From NCBI GenBank assembly GCA_902789745.1, contig CADAPH010000001.1, positions 1-41,544 of the forward strand: a stretch of DNA of 41,544 bases, in the 5' to 3' direction. The notes under the pieces were generated by a model. It saw only the letters and a list, made by a program, of their open reading frames with translations. It did no database searches and was not told the DNA's origin. Below are positions 1-8,585 of this stretch, piece by piece. This DNA is from Oscillospiraceae bacterium. Lineage in GTDB: Bacteria; Bacillota; Clostridia; Oscillospirales; Oscillospiraceae. A program made the translations under genes and the position numbers. Each line of letters starts with the position of its first letter. Within the stretch, counting starts at the first letter, position 1.

Positions 1-3000
1 GATCGCGTCGTAGTAGCCGATTTCGTGATCCAGGAACATGTCGACGGCAATCTGCCCGTTCTCGGCGCGCTCCGCTGCGACGCCCTCCATATCCAGAAGA
101 TCGGTGAGGATCTGGGCGTTGAGGTCGATATCCTCCGCCATCAGCACGCGCAGACCCTCCAGCGAGACCTCATCCTCCGCGGCTGCGGCTTCGGGTTCCG
201 CCTCCGCTTCGACAGGCTGAATATCGCCGGTATTGAGCAGGATCGTGTGCAGCTGGCGCATGACGTTGTCCGTGAAGAGAGGCTTGGACATGACGCCCAC
301 GATCCCCAGAGCCTCCGCCTCGTCCCGCAGATCGTCCCAGTTATAGCCGGTCAGCAGAATGACGGAGGTCTTGCCGCCGTCGAATTCGCGGATGACGCGC
401 GTAAGCTCAAGGCCGTTCATGCCGGGCATACGGTAATCCAGCAGCAGGAACTGATAGGGAATACCCGCATCCCACTTCTCGCGGATACGCCTGAGCGCGT
501 CCTCCGCGCTGAGGGAAGCGTCGGAATCAATGCCGATATCCCGCAGGATGAGCTGCGCATGCTCGAGCTCTACCTCGTTGTCGTCCACGACCATAACACG
601 CAGACCCTTGGGCAGCGTGACGGCGTCGGCCTGGCTTACGGTGCGGCTGGAGGATTTGAGCGTGACCGTGACGGTGAAGGTGGTGCCGAAGCCCTTCTCG
701 CTTTCCACGGCGATATCGCCGTTCATCATTTCCACCAGATTCTTGGTGATGGCCATGCCGAGACCAGTGCTGCCGTAACGGTTGGCCGCGCCGGAGTTCT
801 CCTGAGAAAAGGCATCAAAGATCTTCGGAATGTATTCCTTGCTCATACCGATGCCGGTGTCCTTGATGACAAAGCGCATCATGCAGTAGTCGTCAAACCT
901 GGTGGCCTGTTCGACCGTCAGGGAGACGCTGCCGCCCTCAGGGGTGAACTTGACGGCGTTGCCGAGAATGTTGATCAGCACCTGCTTGAGCTTCATATCA
1001 TCGCCGATATAGTAGTCGTTTACATGGCCGATGATACGGCAGTCATAGTGCAGACCCTTGTCTGCGCACTGACCGTTGATGATGACGTTGATCTGATCCA
1101 GGAACACGCGGAAGGAGAATTCCTCTTCCTTCAGCGCCATTCTGCCGGACTCGATGCGGCTCATATCCAGAATATCGTTGATGAGGCCCAGCAGATGCTT
1201 GGCGCTGGAGCCGATTTTCTCCAGATGCTCCCTGGTACGGGGCGAGAGATCCGGGTCCTTCAGGGCAATGTTGTCCAGGCCGATGATGGCGTTCATGGGG
1301 GTGCGGATCTCATGGCTCATGTTGGACAGAAAGCTGGTCTTGGCGCGGCTGGATTCCTCGGCGAGGATTTTTTCACGCTCGATCTGCTTTTCGCGCCGGT
1401 GGATGATCGCGGAGCTGTTGAACAACGTGATCATCGCGACCACCACAAAGGCGATCTGGACAAGGCTGTTCTTGGTGAAGGAGTCATTGAGCCTGTGAAT
1501 CTGTTCGTCAATCATCCGCTCCGAGCTGTGGTGCATGTCGTCGGAATGGGGAATGCCGTTTTCCTCGAGAAATTCCACATAGTACTCGTGGATGTTGTTG
1601 ACGGCCTCCGTCGCTGTGGTGTTGGAGGACTGGCGCATCCAGACAAGGGAGCAGAACAGCGTCAGCGACAGCATGACGACCCACACAATGGTGGAACGGC
1701 CCATGTGCTTCGTCTGATCCCGCAGCAGCAGGAAGCGGAAGGCAATCAGGCCCAGCACGCTCCACAGCGCGAGAATAAGATAGGACTCATGCGACAGCGC
1801 GGTGACGGCCAGCAGGTTCGGCACCAGATAATACAGCAGCAGGATCAGCGAGAAGGACACGCCGATCAGGCCGGTGATTTTCACGATCCGGTTGTTCATC
1901 TTCCGCGCGGTTTTCAGCGCGGAGGCGGAGACATAGGCGTAGGCGACCGCCGCGCCGACCGTTGTCACGTCCACGATCCAGCCGACTGCCGTGCGGCCGA
2001 AAAGCGGAATGAAGACGGAGATCCCCATGATGAGAAGAATGGCGTTTTCCGGAATACCGCGCTTGTTGAGCCTGCCGAGCGGGGCGGGCATCATGCCCTC
2101 CAGCGCCATGGAGTAGATCAGGCGGCTGGCGGCAATGGTATTGCCCACAATGCCGGTGATGACAGCGCCCAGAATGGTAAAGACCAGAATCGGTGTCCCG
2201 ATCGGCCCCAGCGTGGTCGTCACGGCATAGAAGACAGGCGCGCCCTGAAGACCGTCCAGACTGTCCTTCGCCGCAATGTAGTCCGCCCAGTTGTCAAAGC
2301 CTGCGGGGAGTACGGAGGCCGCGACGATGGACAGCGACACATAGGCGAGTGTGCCGGTGACAAGCGCCAGGCCCATGATGGGCAGCGCCCTTTTCACCGA
2401 GAAACGGAATTCCCCGGTGGAGTGGGAGATGGACTCAAAGCCCACAAAGGCCCAGGGACCCATCGCGATGATGGTAAACACGCCTACCCAGGGCTTCCTG
2501 CCGGGCGCAAAGGCGGGCGCGTAGGAGGCAAGGCCGCCCTCATGATTCCTAAAGACCGCCGTGGCGCAAATAAGCACGCCCACGCACAGAAGCAGCGCCA
2601 TCGCGATCTGCACAGTGAGGATAACCTTCCCGCGGGTGCAAAGCAGGCTGAAGAGAATCAGCGCGCCGATGGCAAGCAGCAGCTCGCCCAAATAGATGTC
2701 AAAGCCGGCGACCTCATAATGCAGGCCGAACTGGAAGACGTTTCCCAGCAGGAAGCGGCCGATCAGCGGCAGGGCGGTGGCGTTGGCCCAGACGATGGCG
2801 ACGTAGGTGAGCAGAATAAACCACGCCGCGACGAAGCCGTGATCCGCGTCGAAGGTGTTGCGCACAAAGCTGAGCGCGCCGCCGTCGTCGGGATAGAGCT
2901 TCATCATGTAATGGTAGTTGACGCCCACGATCAGCATGATCAGGGCGCCAATCAGAAAGCCGAGCGCCGTCCCCAGCGGGCCGGCTACCGGAAGAAAGCT

Positions 3001-3126
3001 GTTGCCGGGCATCATGAAGGCACCCCAGCCGACAGCACAGCCGAAGGAAAGCGCCCACGCGCCGAGCGGGGTTACGCTGCCGGCCAGCTTTGCGCCTTCC
3101 TTAACGGGTTTGGAGGCTGTGTTCAT
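1..3126 (-). CDS. APC amino-acid permease / hybrid histidine kinase fusion, cut by left window edge
   Basis: Membrane sensor kinase in which an entire amino-acid/polyamine permease-like module (about residues 1-470, many hydrophobic helices) precedes a further extracytoplasmic loop (about 495-548), a transmembrane helix (about 550-568) and a cytoplasmic kinase. The kinase has the HisKA H-box NMSHEIRTPMNA with phospho-acceptor His605, an N-box (NILGNAVKFTP), G1 box (DTGIGMS) and G2 box (STGLGMAI). A receiver domain follows from about 843 with acidic residues D851/D852 and acceptor Asp897 in LLLDYRMPG. A second receiver starts near 994 (AEDIDLN); its acceptor lies beyond the window. 1042 codons are visible and the C-terminus is missing. 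It is the third gene of a minus-strand operon, 47 nt after the Hpt gene. Transporter-kinase fusions are known (CbrA type); that this one senses amino acids is inference from the permease family. It may transport, sense, or both. Confidence 0.9.
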   Translation of the reverse strand, partial: MNTASKPVKEGAKLAGSVTPLGAWALSFGCAVGWGAFMMPGNSFLPVAGPLGTALGFLIGALIMLIVGVNYHYMMKLYPDDGGALSFVRNTFDADHGFVAAWFILLTYVAIVWANATALPLIGRFLLGNVFQFGLHYEVAGFDIYLGELLLAIGALILFSLLCTRGKVILTVQIAMALLLCVGVLICATAVFRNHEGGLASYAPAFAPGRKPWVGVFTIIAMGPWAFVGFESISHSTGEFRFSVKRALPIMGLALVTGTLAYVSLSIVAASVLPAGFDNWADYIAAKDSLDGLQGAPVFYAVTTTLGPIGTPILVFTILGAVITGIVGNTIAASRLIYSMALEGMMPAPLGRLNKRGIPENAILLIMGISVFIPLFGRTAVGWIVDVTTVGAAVAYAYVSASALKTARKMNNRIVKITGLIGVSFSLILLLYYLVPNLLAVTALSHESYLILALWSVLGLIAFRFLLLRDQTKHMGRSTIVWVVMLSLTLFCSLVWMRQSSNTTATEAVNNIHEYYVEFLEENGIPHSDDMHHSSERMIDEQIHRLNDSFTKNSLVQIAFVVVAMITLFNSSAIIHRREKQIEREKILAEESSRAKTSFLSNMSHEIRTPMNAIIGLDNIALKDPDLSPRTREHLEKIGSSAKHLLGLINDILDMSRIESGRMALKEEEFSFRVFLDQINVIINGQCADKGLHYDCRIIGHVNDYYIGDDMKLKQVLINILGNAVKFTPEGGSVSLTVEQATRFDDYCMMRFVIKDTGIGMSKEYIPKIFDAFSQENSGAANRYGSTGLGMAITKNLVEMMNGDIAVESEKGFGTTFTVTVTLKSSSRTVSQADAVTLPKGLRVMVVDDNEVELEHAQLILRDIGIDSDASLSAEDALRRIREKWDAGIPYQFLLLDYRMPGMNGLELTRVIREFDGGKTSVILLTGYNWDDLRDEAEALGIVGVMSKPLFTDNVMRQLHTILLNTGDIQPVEAEAEPEAAAAEDEVSLEGLRVLMAEDIDLNAQILTDLLDMEGVAAERAENGQIAVDMFLDHEIGYYDAI

Positions 3127-3173
3127 TTGAAATCAGGTCCTTTTGAAAGAATCCGGAGCACAATCGCGCGCCG

Positions 3174-3542
3174 TCAGCCCTGTTCATACTGCCGGATACC
3201 GTCGACGGTGTGCCGATACATGACGCCGATATCGGCGATCCTTGCCTTGACCTCGTCGTCGGAAAGCGAGCGGGGGTTGCCGGGGCGAAACTCCTCGGTG
3301 ATCTCTCCGGCTGCGGCGGCCATCTTGTCAAAGCCCATATTGGCGCACACACCCTTCATGGCGTGGGCGCTCTCAAAGAGGGCGGTGGGGTCCATGCTCT
3401 CGCCGGCGGCGGCCAGCGACTCGTAGACGCCGCTGCTGGGGAACTTTGAGAGGTAGCGGTTGATCAGCTTTTCCATGCGCATGATCTGCACGGCGTGGTC
3501 GTAGTTTCCGTCAATGCTCGCGTATAATTCCTGTAAAGTCAT
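3174..3542 (-). CDS. Free-standing Hpt phosphotransfer protein
   Basis: A 122-residue protein, probably all-helical, with the histidine-phosphotransfer motif ESAHAMKGVCANMG; His60 is the predicted phosphate carrier. It has no signal peptide, membrane segment or other domain, so it is a soluble shuttle. Its ATG overlaps the TGA of the upstream REC-GGDEF-EAL gene (ATGA), which suggests translational coupling and matched amounts. The downstream gene is a hybrid kinase with receivers, and the upstream gene has a receiver at its N-terminus. The simplest reading is kinase His605 to receiver Asp to Hpt His60 to the receiver of the EAL protein. The phosphate route is inferred from gene order and domain content. 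Confidence 0.85.
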   Translation of the reverse strand: MTLQELYASIDGNYDHAVQIMRMEKLINRYLSKFPSSGVYESLAAAGESMDPTALFESAHAMKGVCANMGFDKMAAAAGEITEEFRPGNPRSLSDDEVKARIADIGVMYRHTVDGIRQYEQG

Positions 3543-5242
3543 GATTTTCTCTCCTTTGATGCTTCAATTTCTTTTATAATCAGTTTTTCAAATTCCTCCG
3601 CTGGAAGAGGGCGGGAGAAGTAATAGCCCTGCACATAATCGCAGCCTGCAGCCTTCAGAAGATTCATCTGGTGCGCGGTCTCCACGCCTTCTGCGACCAC
3701 CGGCACGCCGAGATATCCGGCGATGTCGAGGATCAGCTCGATCAGGCGGAAGCTGCGGGTATCCTCATCAACATTCTGGATGAATTTCATATCCATCTTC
3801 AATACGTCGATGGGCAGACTCGAAATGGTGTTGAGGGAGGAGTAGCCGGAGCCGAAGTCGTCCATCTCGATTTCAAAGCCCAGGTCGCGCAGGCGCTGAA
3901 TGACGGCGACGAGCTGTTCGGAGTCGTCCGTGTACGCAGACTCCGTGACCTCCAGCTTCAGATCCTTCGCATTCAGCGCGTTGCTGCTGATCAGGCGAAG
4001 AAGCGTCTTTTCCAGCTCCGGGTCAAAGACCTCCGTCCGGGAGAGGTTGACCGACAGCGGCAGCGTAATGCCGTATTTCCCGCACCAGACCGCGATCTGG
4101 TGCGCTGCCGTCTCCCATACGTATTCGTCGACCACGTGGATCAGGCCGTTCTGCTCGAAGAGCGGGATAAAGTCGCCGGGGGGAATCATACCCAGCTCCG
4201 GATGCTTCCAGCGCACCAGCGCCTCCGCGCTGTTCAGGCGCGGCGGATGACACTGAATATCGTACTTGGGCTGATAAAACACCACGAATTGCTTTTCCTC
4301 CACCGCCCGGCGCAGATCGTTGAGCAGCTGCTGGGAGTAAAGCTCCTTCCTGCGGATGTCTTCGTCGTATACCATCAGGTGCGTCTTGTAGCTGCCGCGC
4401 ACCATGTTGCAGGCGGTTCGCGCCCGGTCGAACAGGACGGCGGGCGAACCGTCGTTGTCTCCCGGGCAGACACCCATGCGCAGGCGGATGGCCACGCGGA
4501 TCGACAGATCGTTCAGCGTCCGTTGGAGATAATTGAGCAGGGCATGGTAATCCTCGCAGTGCAGACAGTAGATGCAGAACAGATCCGCCTCCATGCGGCA
4601 GGCGATGCCGTCGGTTCCGGCGAGATAATCCCGGATCGCGCTGCCCAGCGTGCGCAGGACGCTGTTGCCGAAGGCCCGTCCGTTCAGCTCGTTCACGGAG
4701 TGGAAGCGTTCAATATTGATGACGATCGCATCCATACGCCACTGGGGATGATAGCGGTGGATCTGATCGGCGTACTCAAGAAAGAAGCCGCGGTTATACA
4801 GATTCGTCAGCGGGTCGCGCTCCGCCGCCCGGATGAGCTGACGGCCTTCGCTGAGCTCAATGATCCTTGCGACGCGGGCGAGGATCACCTCATGCATGTC
4901 ATAGGGCTTGGTGATGAAATCCGCCGCACCCATCTGAAGCGCCTGCAGCTCCGCCGATTTTTCGGCAGTCAGCACGATGATGGGGATGCGCCGCATCTCC
5001 TCGTCTTCCTTCACGCGCCGGAGCACCTCGAAGCCGTCCATCACCGGCATCATCAGATCCAGAAGGACAATGGACAGCGTCTGCACATTGGCCTGGATCA
5101 TCTCCATGGCGATCGCGCCGTTCTCGGCAAAGAGGACGTCGTAATCATCCTCCAGAATCATGCCCAGGATATCGCGGTTGAGCTCCTGATCCTCAACCAC
5201 CAATACCTGTCGGCGGCGCTGTAGCTTTTTCGACTGAATCAT
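3539..5242 (-). CDS. REC-GGDEF(degenerate)-EAL response regulator, probable c-di-GMP phosphodiesterase
   Basis: A 567-residue soluble protein. Receiver domain at about 12-130 (VVEDQELN acidic pair, acceptor Asp in LLDLMMPVMDG, and the conserved Lys in FITKPYD). GGDEF-fold domain at about 140-300, in which the signature loop reads RMEADLF instead of RxGGDEF, so cyclase activity is probably lost. EAL domain at about 310-555 with all usual catalytic motifs: EALVRW, EVTES, DDFGSGYSSL, KMDMKFI, AEGVET and QGYYFSRP. It should therefore hydrolyse c-di-GMP, with the dead GGDEF perhaps sensing GTP (family knowledge). The ATG at 5242 has an AGGAGG site 5 nt upstream. First gene of the operon with the Hpt and permease-kinase genes, and its likely output. 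Confidence 0.9.
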   Translation of the reverse strand: MIQSKKLQRRRQVLVVEDQELNRDILGMILEDDYDVLFAENGAIAMEMIQANVQTLSIVLLDLMMPVMDGFEVLRRVKEDEEMRRIPIIVLTAEKSAELQALQMGAADFITKPYDMHEVILARVARIIELSEGRQLIRAAERDPLTNLYNRGFFLEYADQIHRYHPQWRMDAIVINIERFHSVNELNGRAFGNSVLRTLGSAIRDYLAGTDGIACRMEADLFCIYCLHCEDYHALLNYLQRTLNDLSIRVAIRLRMGVCPGDNDGSPAVLFDRARTACNMVRGSYKTHLMVYDEDIRRKELYSQQLLNDLRRAVEEKQFVVFYQPKYDIQCHPPRLNSAEALVRWKHPELGMIPPGDFIPLFEQNGLIHVVDEYVWETAAHQIAVWCGKYGITLPLSVNLSRTEVFDPELEKTLLRLISSNALNAKDLKLEVTESAYTDDSEQLVAVIQRLRDLGFEIEMDDFGSGYSSLNTISSLPIDVLKMDMKFIQNVDEDTRSFRLIELILDIAGYLGVPVVAEGVETAHQMNLLKAAGCDYVQGYYFSRPLPAEEFEKLIIKEIEASKERKS

Positions 5243-5508
5243 GGGTGCCTCCTGAAGCCGCTGGCTGTCAGCGGTTTACTGGTATGCCGCGTCCGGCGTT
5301 CTGCCCGGCCCCTATCCGCGCCTGAGCGCAGGAACAGGGCTGTTATTCGGTCGCTGCGGGCAGAGCAAGGAAAACCGATGCGATAAAAAAACTATATCTC
5401 TCTAATCCTATATAATACAGCAAAGAACAGAAAATGGCAAGAAAAATTCCTGCTTTTTCCTTCATTTCCGCAACGGCGAAGTATATCCGAATTGCGGGCA
5501 AGAGAAGC
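5243..5508. other. AT-rich divergent intergenic region
   Basis: The spacer between the minus-strand signalling operon and the plus-strand phosphorylase operon. It holds an AT-rich core (about 5380-5470) with several TATAAT-like words on both strands. I see no credible gene: short ORFs here lack ribosome binding sites and have random composition. The promoter for the signalling operon should lie here, but I cannot single out one -35/-10 pair. Confidence 0.5.
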
Positions 5509-5537
5509 TTGCATGCCTGCGCGGGGACTGGTATAAT
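5509..5537 (+). promoter_or_regulatory. Sigma-A type promoter for pgmB-GH65
   Basis: TTGCAT at 5509-5514 and TATAAT at 5532-5537 are separated by 17 nt. The predicted start is about 55 nt upstream of the pgmB ATG. The leader contains a small GGCGG/CCGCC inverted repeat (about 5549-5571). Confidence 0.65.
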
Positions 5538-5599
5538 CATACGGGAGAGGCGGTGTTTGCGCCGCCGTAAAAAAGACGAAAAACTGCGGAGGGAAGACG

Positions 5600-6241
5600 A
5601 TGAAGTATAAAGGCGTTATTTTTGACCTGGACGGCGTGATCTGCTCCACCGACCACTATCACTATCTGGCATGGAAGGCGCTGGCCGACAGGCTCGGCGC
5701 GTACTTTGACGAGACGATCAACAACCGCCTGCGCGGCGTGTCGCGCATGGCAAGCCTCGAGATCGTGCTCGAGCGCTACGACGGGCAGCTTTCCGAGGAA
5801 GAGAAGCTCGCCGCGGCGGAGGAAAAAAACAACACATATCGGGAGCTTTTGAAGCAGATGTCCCCGGCGGATCTGGCGCCGGAGGTAAAGGCGACGCTCG
5901 ACTGGCTGCGTGCGCAGGGGCTGCTGCTGGGCATCGGCTCCTCCAGCAAGAACACAAAGTTCATTCTGGAACGGATTGGCCTCGGCGGGTACTTTGACGC
6001 GATCTCCGACGGCACGAACATCACCCGCTCCAAGCCCGATCCCGAGGTCTTTCTCAAGGGCGCGGAATTTCTGGGGCTGGAGCCGAAGGACTGCCTCGTG
6101 GTCGAGGACGCAAAGGCCGGGATCGAAGCGGCGCTGGCTGCCGGGATGGACGCCGCCGCCATCGGGGACGCGGTCTCCTGCGGCCTGGCCACCTACAATC
6201 TCACGCGCTTTTCCGATCTGATCGACTGCGTAAAAGAATAA
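5600..6241 (+). CDS. pgmB: Beta-phosphoglucomutase
   Basis: A 213-residue HAD-superfamily enzyme that converts beta-glucose 1-phosphate to glucose 6-phosphate in the cytosol. The N-terminal motif FDLDGVI supplies the nucleophile Asp and the acid/base Asp (about D9/D11). The cap has the beta-PGM-type segment RLRGVSRMASLE. SSSKN (motif II), a Lys in the SKPDPEVF motif and VVEDAKAGIEAA (motif IV) follow. Length matches the family (about 215-225). GGAGG lies 8 nt upstream of the ATG. It is followed after 11 nt by a GH65 phosphorylase, the classic pairing: the phosphorylase makes beta-Glc-1-P and PgmB feeds it to glycolysis. Confidence 0.92.
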   Translation: MKYKGVIFDLDGVICSTDHYHYLAWKALADRLGAYFDETINNRLRGVSRMASLEIVLERYDGQLSEEEKLAAAEEKNNTYRELLKQMSPADLAPEVKATLDWLRAQGLLLGIGSSSKNTKFILERIGLGGYFDAISDGTNITRSKPDPEVFLKGAEFLGLEPKDCLVVEDAKAGIEAALAAGMDAAAIGDAVSCGLATYNLTRFSDLIDCVKE

Positions 6242-6252
6242 GGAGGATCGAC

Positions 6253-8520
6253 ATGGAGGCAAAATTTCCCTATCAGCCATGGGAAATCACGGAGCTCGGC
6301 TTCTCTGCCAAAGATCTGCGGGAGAACGAATCCGTCTTTGCCCTCGGCAACGGCTTCATTGGCATGCGCGGCAATCTCGAGGAGGGGAGCGCCACGGGTG
6401 CCGACACGATCCAGGGCAGCTTCTTAAACGGCGTCTTCGATTCCGAGCCGATCGTCTACGGCGAGAAGGCATACGGCTACGCGAAAAACCATGAGACCAT
6501 CTGCAACGTCATGGACGCGAAGAGTCTGACACTGTTTGCCGACGGGGAGAGGCTGGACATGGGCCTCAGCGACGTGCGCGATCACCGGCGCGTGCTGGAC
6601 ATGCGCACGGGCGTGCTGCGCCGGGGCTTTGCGTGGCACACCAAAGGCGGCGCGGTGCTGGAGGTCGAAATGACCCGCCTTGTGAGCTTTACGCGGCAGG
6701 AGCTTGCCGCGGCGCGGCTTGATGTGAAGTGCCCGGAGGGTGTCTGCACACTCACCGTGGAGAGCGCCGTTGCCCCCGCCGTCATCGCGGAGGGGGATCC
6801 CAACGATCCCCGCAACGCCGCCGGAAAAGACCGCAGCCTGACCCTTGCCGGGCTTTTCGCCGAGGACGCGGTCATCGCCATGGAGCAGAAGACCAAGAAC
6901 AGCGGCTTCACCATCTGCTGCGCGGTGGAGCACCGCGGCGCGGAGGGCAGCTCGGCAAAACATGAAAACATGGCGGTGTGGAAGACGGAAATCAAGCTCC
7001 GGGCAGGGGAGAGCTTCCGCCTGGATAAGAGCATCTGCTACATGGCCGCCCGCTATGACGAAGAGCCGGCCCTCTGGGAGAAGACGCTTGACGGGTGCAA
7101 AGCAGCCCCGGATTTCGACACGCTTCTCCAAGAGCAGCGCGCGAGTCTCGACGCCTTCTGGAACGGCGCGGGCCTGGGCATCGAGGGGGACGATGCGCTT
7201 TTGCAGGGACTGCGCTTCAACCTCTTCCATATCTTTCAGTCCGCGGGCCGTGACGGCAGGCGCAACATCGCCGCCAAGGGCCTGACGGGCGAGGGCTACG
7301 AGGGCCATACCTTCTGGGATACCGAGGCGTACATCCTCCCGGTGTTTATCCACACCGATCCCGCGCTTGCCCGCAAGCTCCTGGAATACCGCTACGCCAT
7401 CCTGCCGAAGGCAAGGGAGCGCGCGCGGGAGCTGGGACATGAAAAGGGCGCGCTCTACGCCTGGCGCACCATCGACGGCGAGGAATGCAGCGCCTACTTC
7501 CCGGCGGGCACCGCCCAGTATCACATCAACGGCGATATCGCCCACGCCGTCTGCGAGTATTATGACGCCGCCCAGGATCTGGACTTCCTCGCCAAATTCG
7601 GCGCGGAGATCCTGGTGGAGACGGCGCGGCTTTACTATGACCTCGGCTTTTTCAGCGCGGTGAAGAACGGCCGTTTTGTCCTCAACTGCGTGACCGGGCC
7701 GGACGAGTACAACGTCATGGTCAACAACAACGTCTACACCAACTGCGTGGCGGAAGAGAACTTCCGCAGCGCGGCCGAGGCGATGGCACTGCTTGCCGAT
7801 AAGCGGCCGCAGGACTATGACCGGCTCTGCCAAGCGCTTGCTTTTCATCCCGCCGAGGCGGAGCTGTGGCTCGTGGCGGCGGATCGCATGTATTATCCTG
7901 CCCCGCAGGACGGCATCTACCCGCAGGACGACGATTTTCTCAACCGCAAGCCCTGGCCGCTGAGCACCATCCCGGCGGACAAGCATCCGCTGCTGATCCA
8001 CTACCACGGCCTGACGATCTACCGGCATATGGTCTGCAAGCAGGCTGACCTGATCCTCGCCATGACCCAGTACGGCGATCGCTGGACGATGGAAGAGAAA
8101 AAGAAAAACTTTGCCTTTTACGACGGCGTCACCACCCACGATTCCAGCCTCTCCATGGCGGTCTTTTCTATCCTCGCAAACGAGATTGGGGAGGTGGGCG
8201 TCGGGTACGACTACTTCATGTCCTCGGCACGGCTGGATCTGGACGATATGCACCACAATACCAAAGACGGCCTGCACATGGCGAATATGGCGGGCACCTG
8301 GACGGGCCTTGTTCGCGGCTTCGGCGGTATGCGCTGCAAGAATGGGAAGCTGAGCTTTGCACCCGTATGCCCGCCCCAGTGGAAGGGCTACTCCTTCTGC
8401 GTGGGCTACCGCGGCAGCACCGTACAGGTCAGCGTTCACGCCGAGGGCGCGGAATACAAGCTCCTCTCCGGAGAACCGATCACGATCTTGTCCCATGGGA
8501 AACCGGTTGCACTGAGATAA
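6253..8520 (+). CDS. GH65 disaccharide phosphorylase (maltose/trehalose/kojibiose phosphorylase family)
   Basis: A 755-residue cytosolic enzyme, typical for maltose phosphorylase-type GH65 proteins. It phosphorolyses an alpha-linked glucose disaccharide with inversion, giving beta-glucose 1-phosphate plus glucose. Family marks: N-terminal NENESVFALGNGFIG-like strand, the FWDTEAY motif of the (alpha/alpha)6 barrel, and TGPDEYNVMVNNNVYTN with Glu485 in the position of the known general acid. The phosphate-site region KQADLILAM and the THDSSLSMAVFSILA segment are also present. AGGAGG precedes the ATG by 6 nt and overlaps the end of pgmB, so the two are one operon. Substrate (maltose, trehalose, kojibiose or nigerose) cannot be decided from sequence reading alone. 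The nearby MalEFG-type importer is a plausible supplier. Confidence 0.9.
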   Translation: MEAKFPYQPWEITELGFSAKDLRENESVFALGNGFIGMRGNLEEGSATGADTIQGSFLNGVFDSEPIVYGEKAYGYAKNHETICNVMDAKSLTLFADGERLDMGLSDVRDHRRVLDMRTGVLRRGFAWHTKGGAVLEVEMTRLVSFTRQELAAARLDVKCPEGVCTLTVESAVAPAVIAEGDPNDPRNAAGKDRSLTLAGLFAEDAVIAMEQKTKNSGFTICCAVEHRGAEGSSAKHENMAVWKTEIKLRAGESFRLDKSICYMAARYDEEPALWEKTLDGCKAAPDFDTLLQEQRASLDAFWNGAGLGIEGDDALLQGLRFNLFHIFQSAGRDGRRNIAAKGLTGEGYEGHTFWDTEAYILPVFIHTDPALARKLLEYRYAILPKARERARELGHEKGALYAWRTIDGEECSAYFPAGTAQYHINGDIAHAVCEYYDAAQDLDFLAKFGAEILVETARLYYDLGFFSAVKNGRFVLNCVTGPDEYNVMVNNNVYTNCVAEENFRSAAEAMALLADKRPQDYDRLCQALAFHPAEAELWLVAADRMYYPAPQDGIYPQDDDFLNRKPWPLSTIPADKHPLLIHYHGLTIYRHMVCKQADLILAMTQYGDRWTMEEKKKNFAFYDGVTTHDSSLSMAVFSILANEIGEVGVGYDYFMSSARLDLDDMHHNTKDGLHMANMAGTWTGLVRGFGGMRCKNGKLSFAPVCPPQWKGYSFCVGYRGSTVQVSVHAEGAEYKLLSGEPITILSHGKPVALR

Positions 8521-8550
8521 AAAAGATCCCCGGCCGAAAGGCCGGGGATT
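8518..8550. terminator. Bidirectional terminator between GH65 gene and collagen-like gene
   Basis: A perfect 10-bp stem ATCCCCGGCC / GGCCGGGGAT with a GAAA loop at 8526-8549. Read on the minus strand it is followed by CTTTTTT, a strong intrinsic terminator for the gene at 8586-10016. On the plus strand the T-tract is weak, but it sits 5 nt after the GH65 stop. Confidence 0.85.
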
Positions 8551-8585
8551 CAATTTGGATTATTCAAGCGGAAGCGATTCCGATT

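Noticed and set aside
25-3426. A 1133-codon open frame on the plus strand opposite the permease-kinase gene
   Set aside because: The minus strand encodes a continuous permease, kinase and receiver protein with all motifs. The plus-strand translation is His/Asp/Gln/Arg-rich with no domain, the usual antisense shadow of GC-rich third positions.
5343-5649. Short minus-strand ORFs in the divergent spacer before pgmB
   Set aside because: They overlap the pgmB promoter and start, have no ribosome binding site and show no conserved-looking features.
6424-8553. A 709-codon minus-strand frame opposite the GH65 gene (also 3671-5224 plus, opposite the EAL gene, and 31577-32875 minus, opposite phnD)
   Set aside because: Each is antisense to a gene with complete catalytic or ligand-binding motifs, has no ribosome binding site and has the low-complexity composition of a shadow frame.
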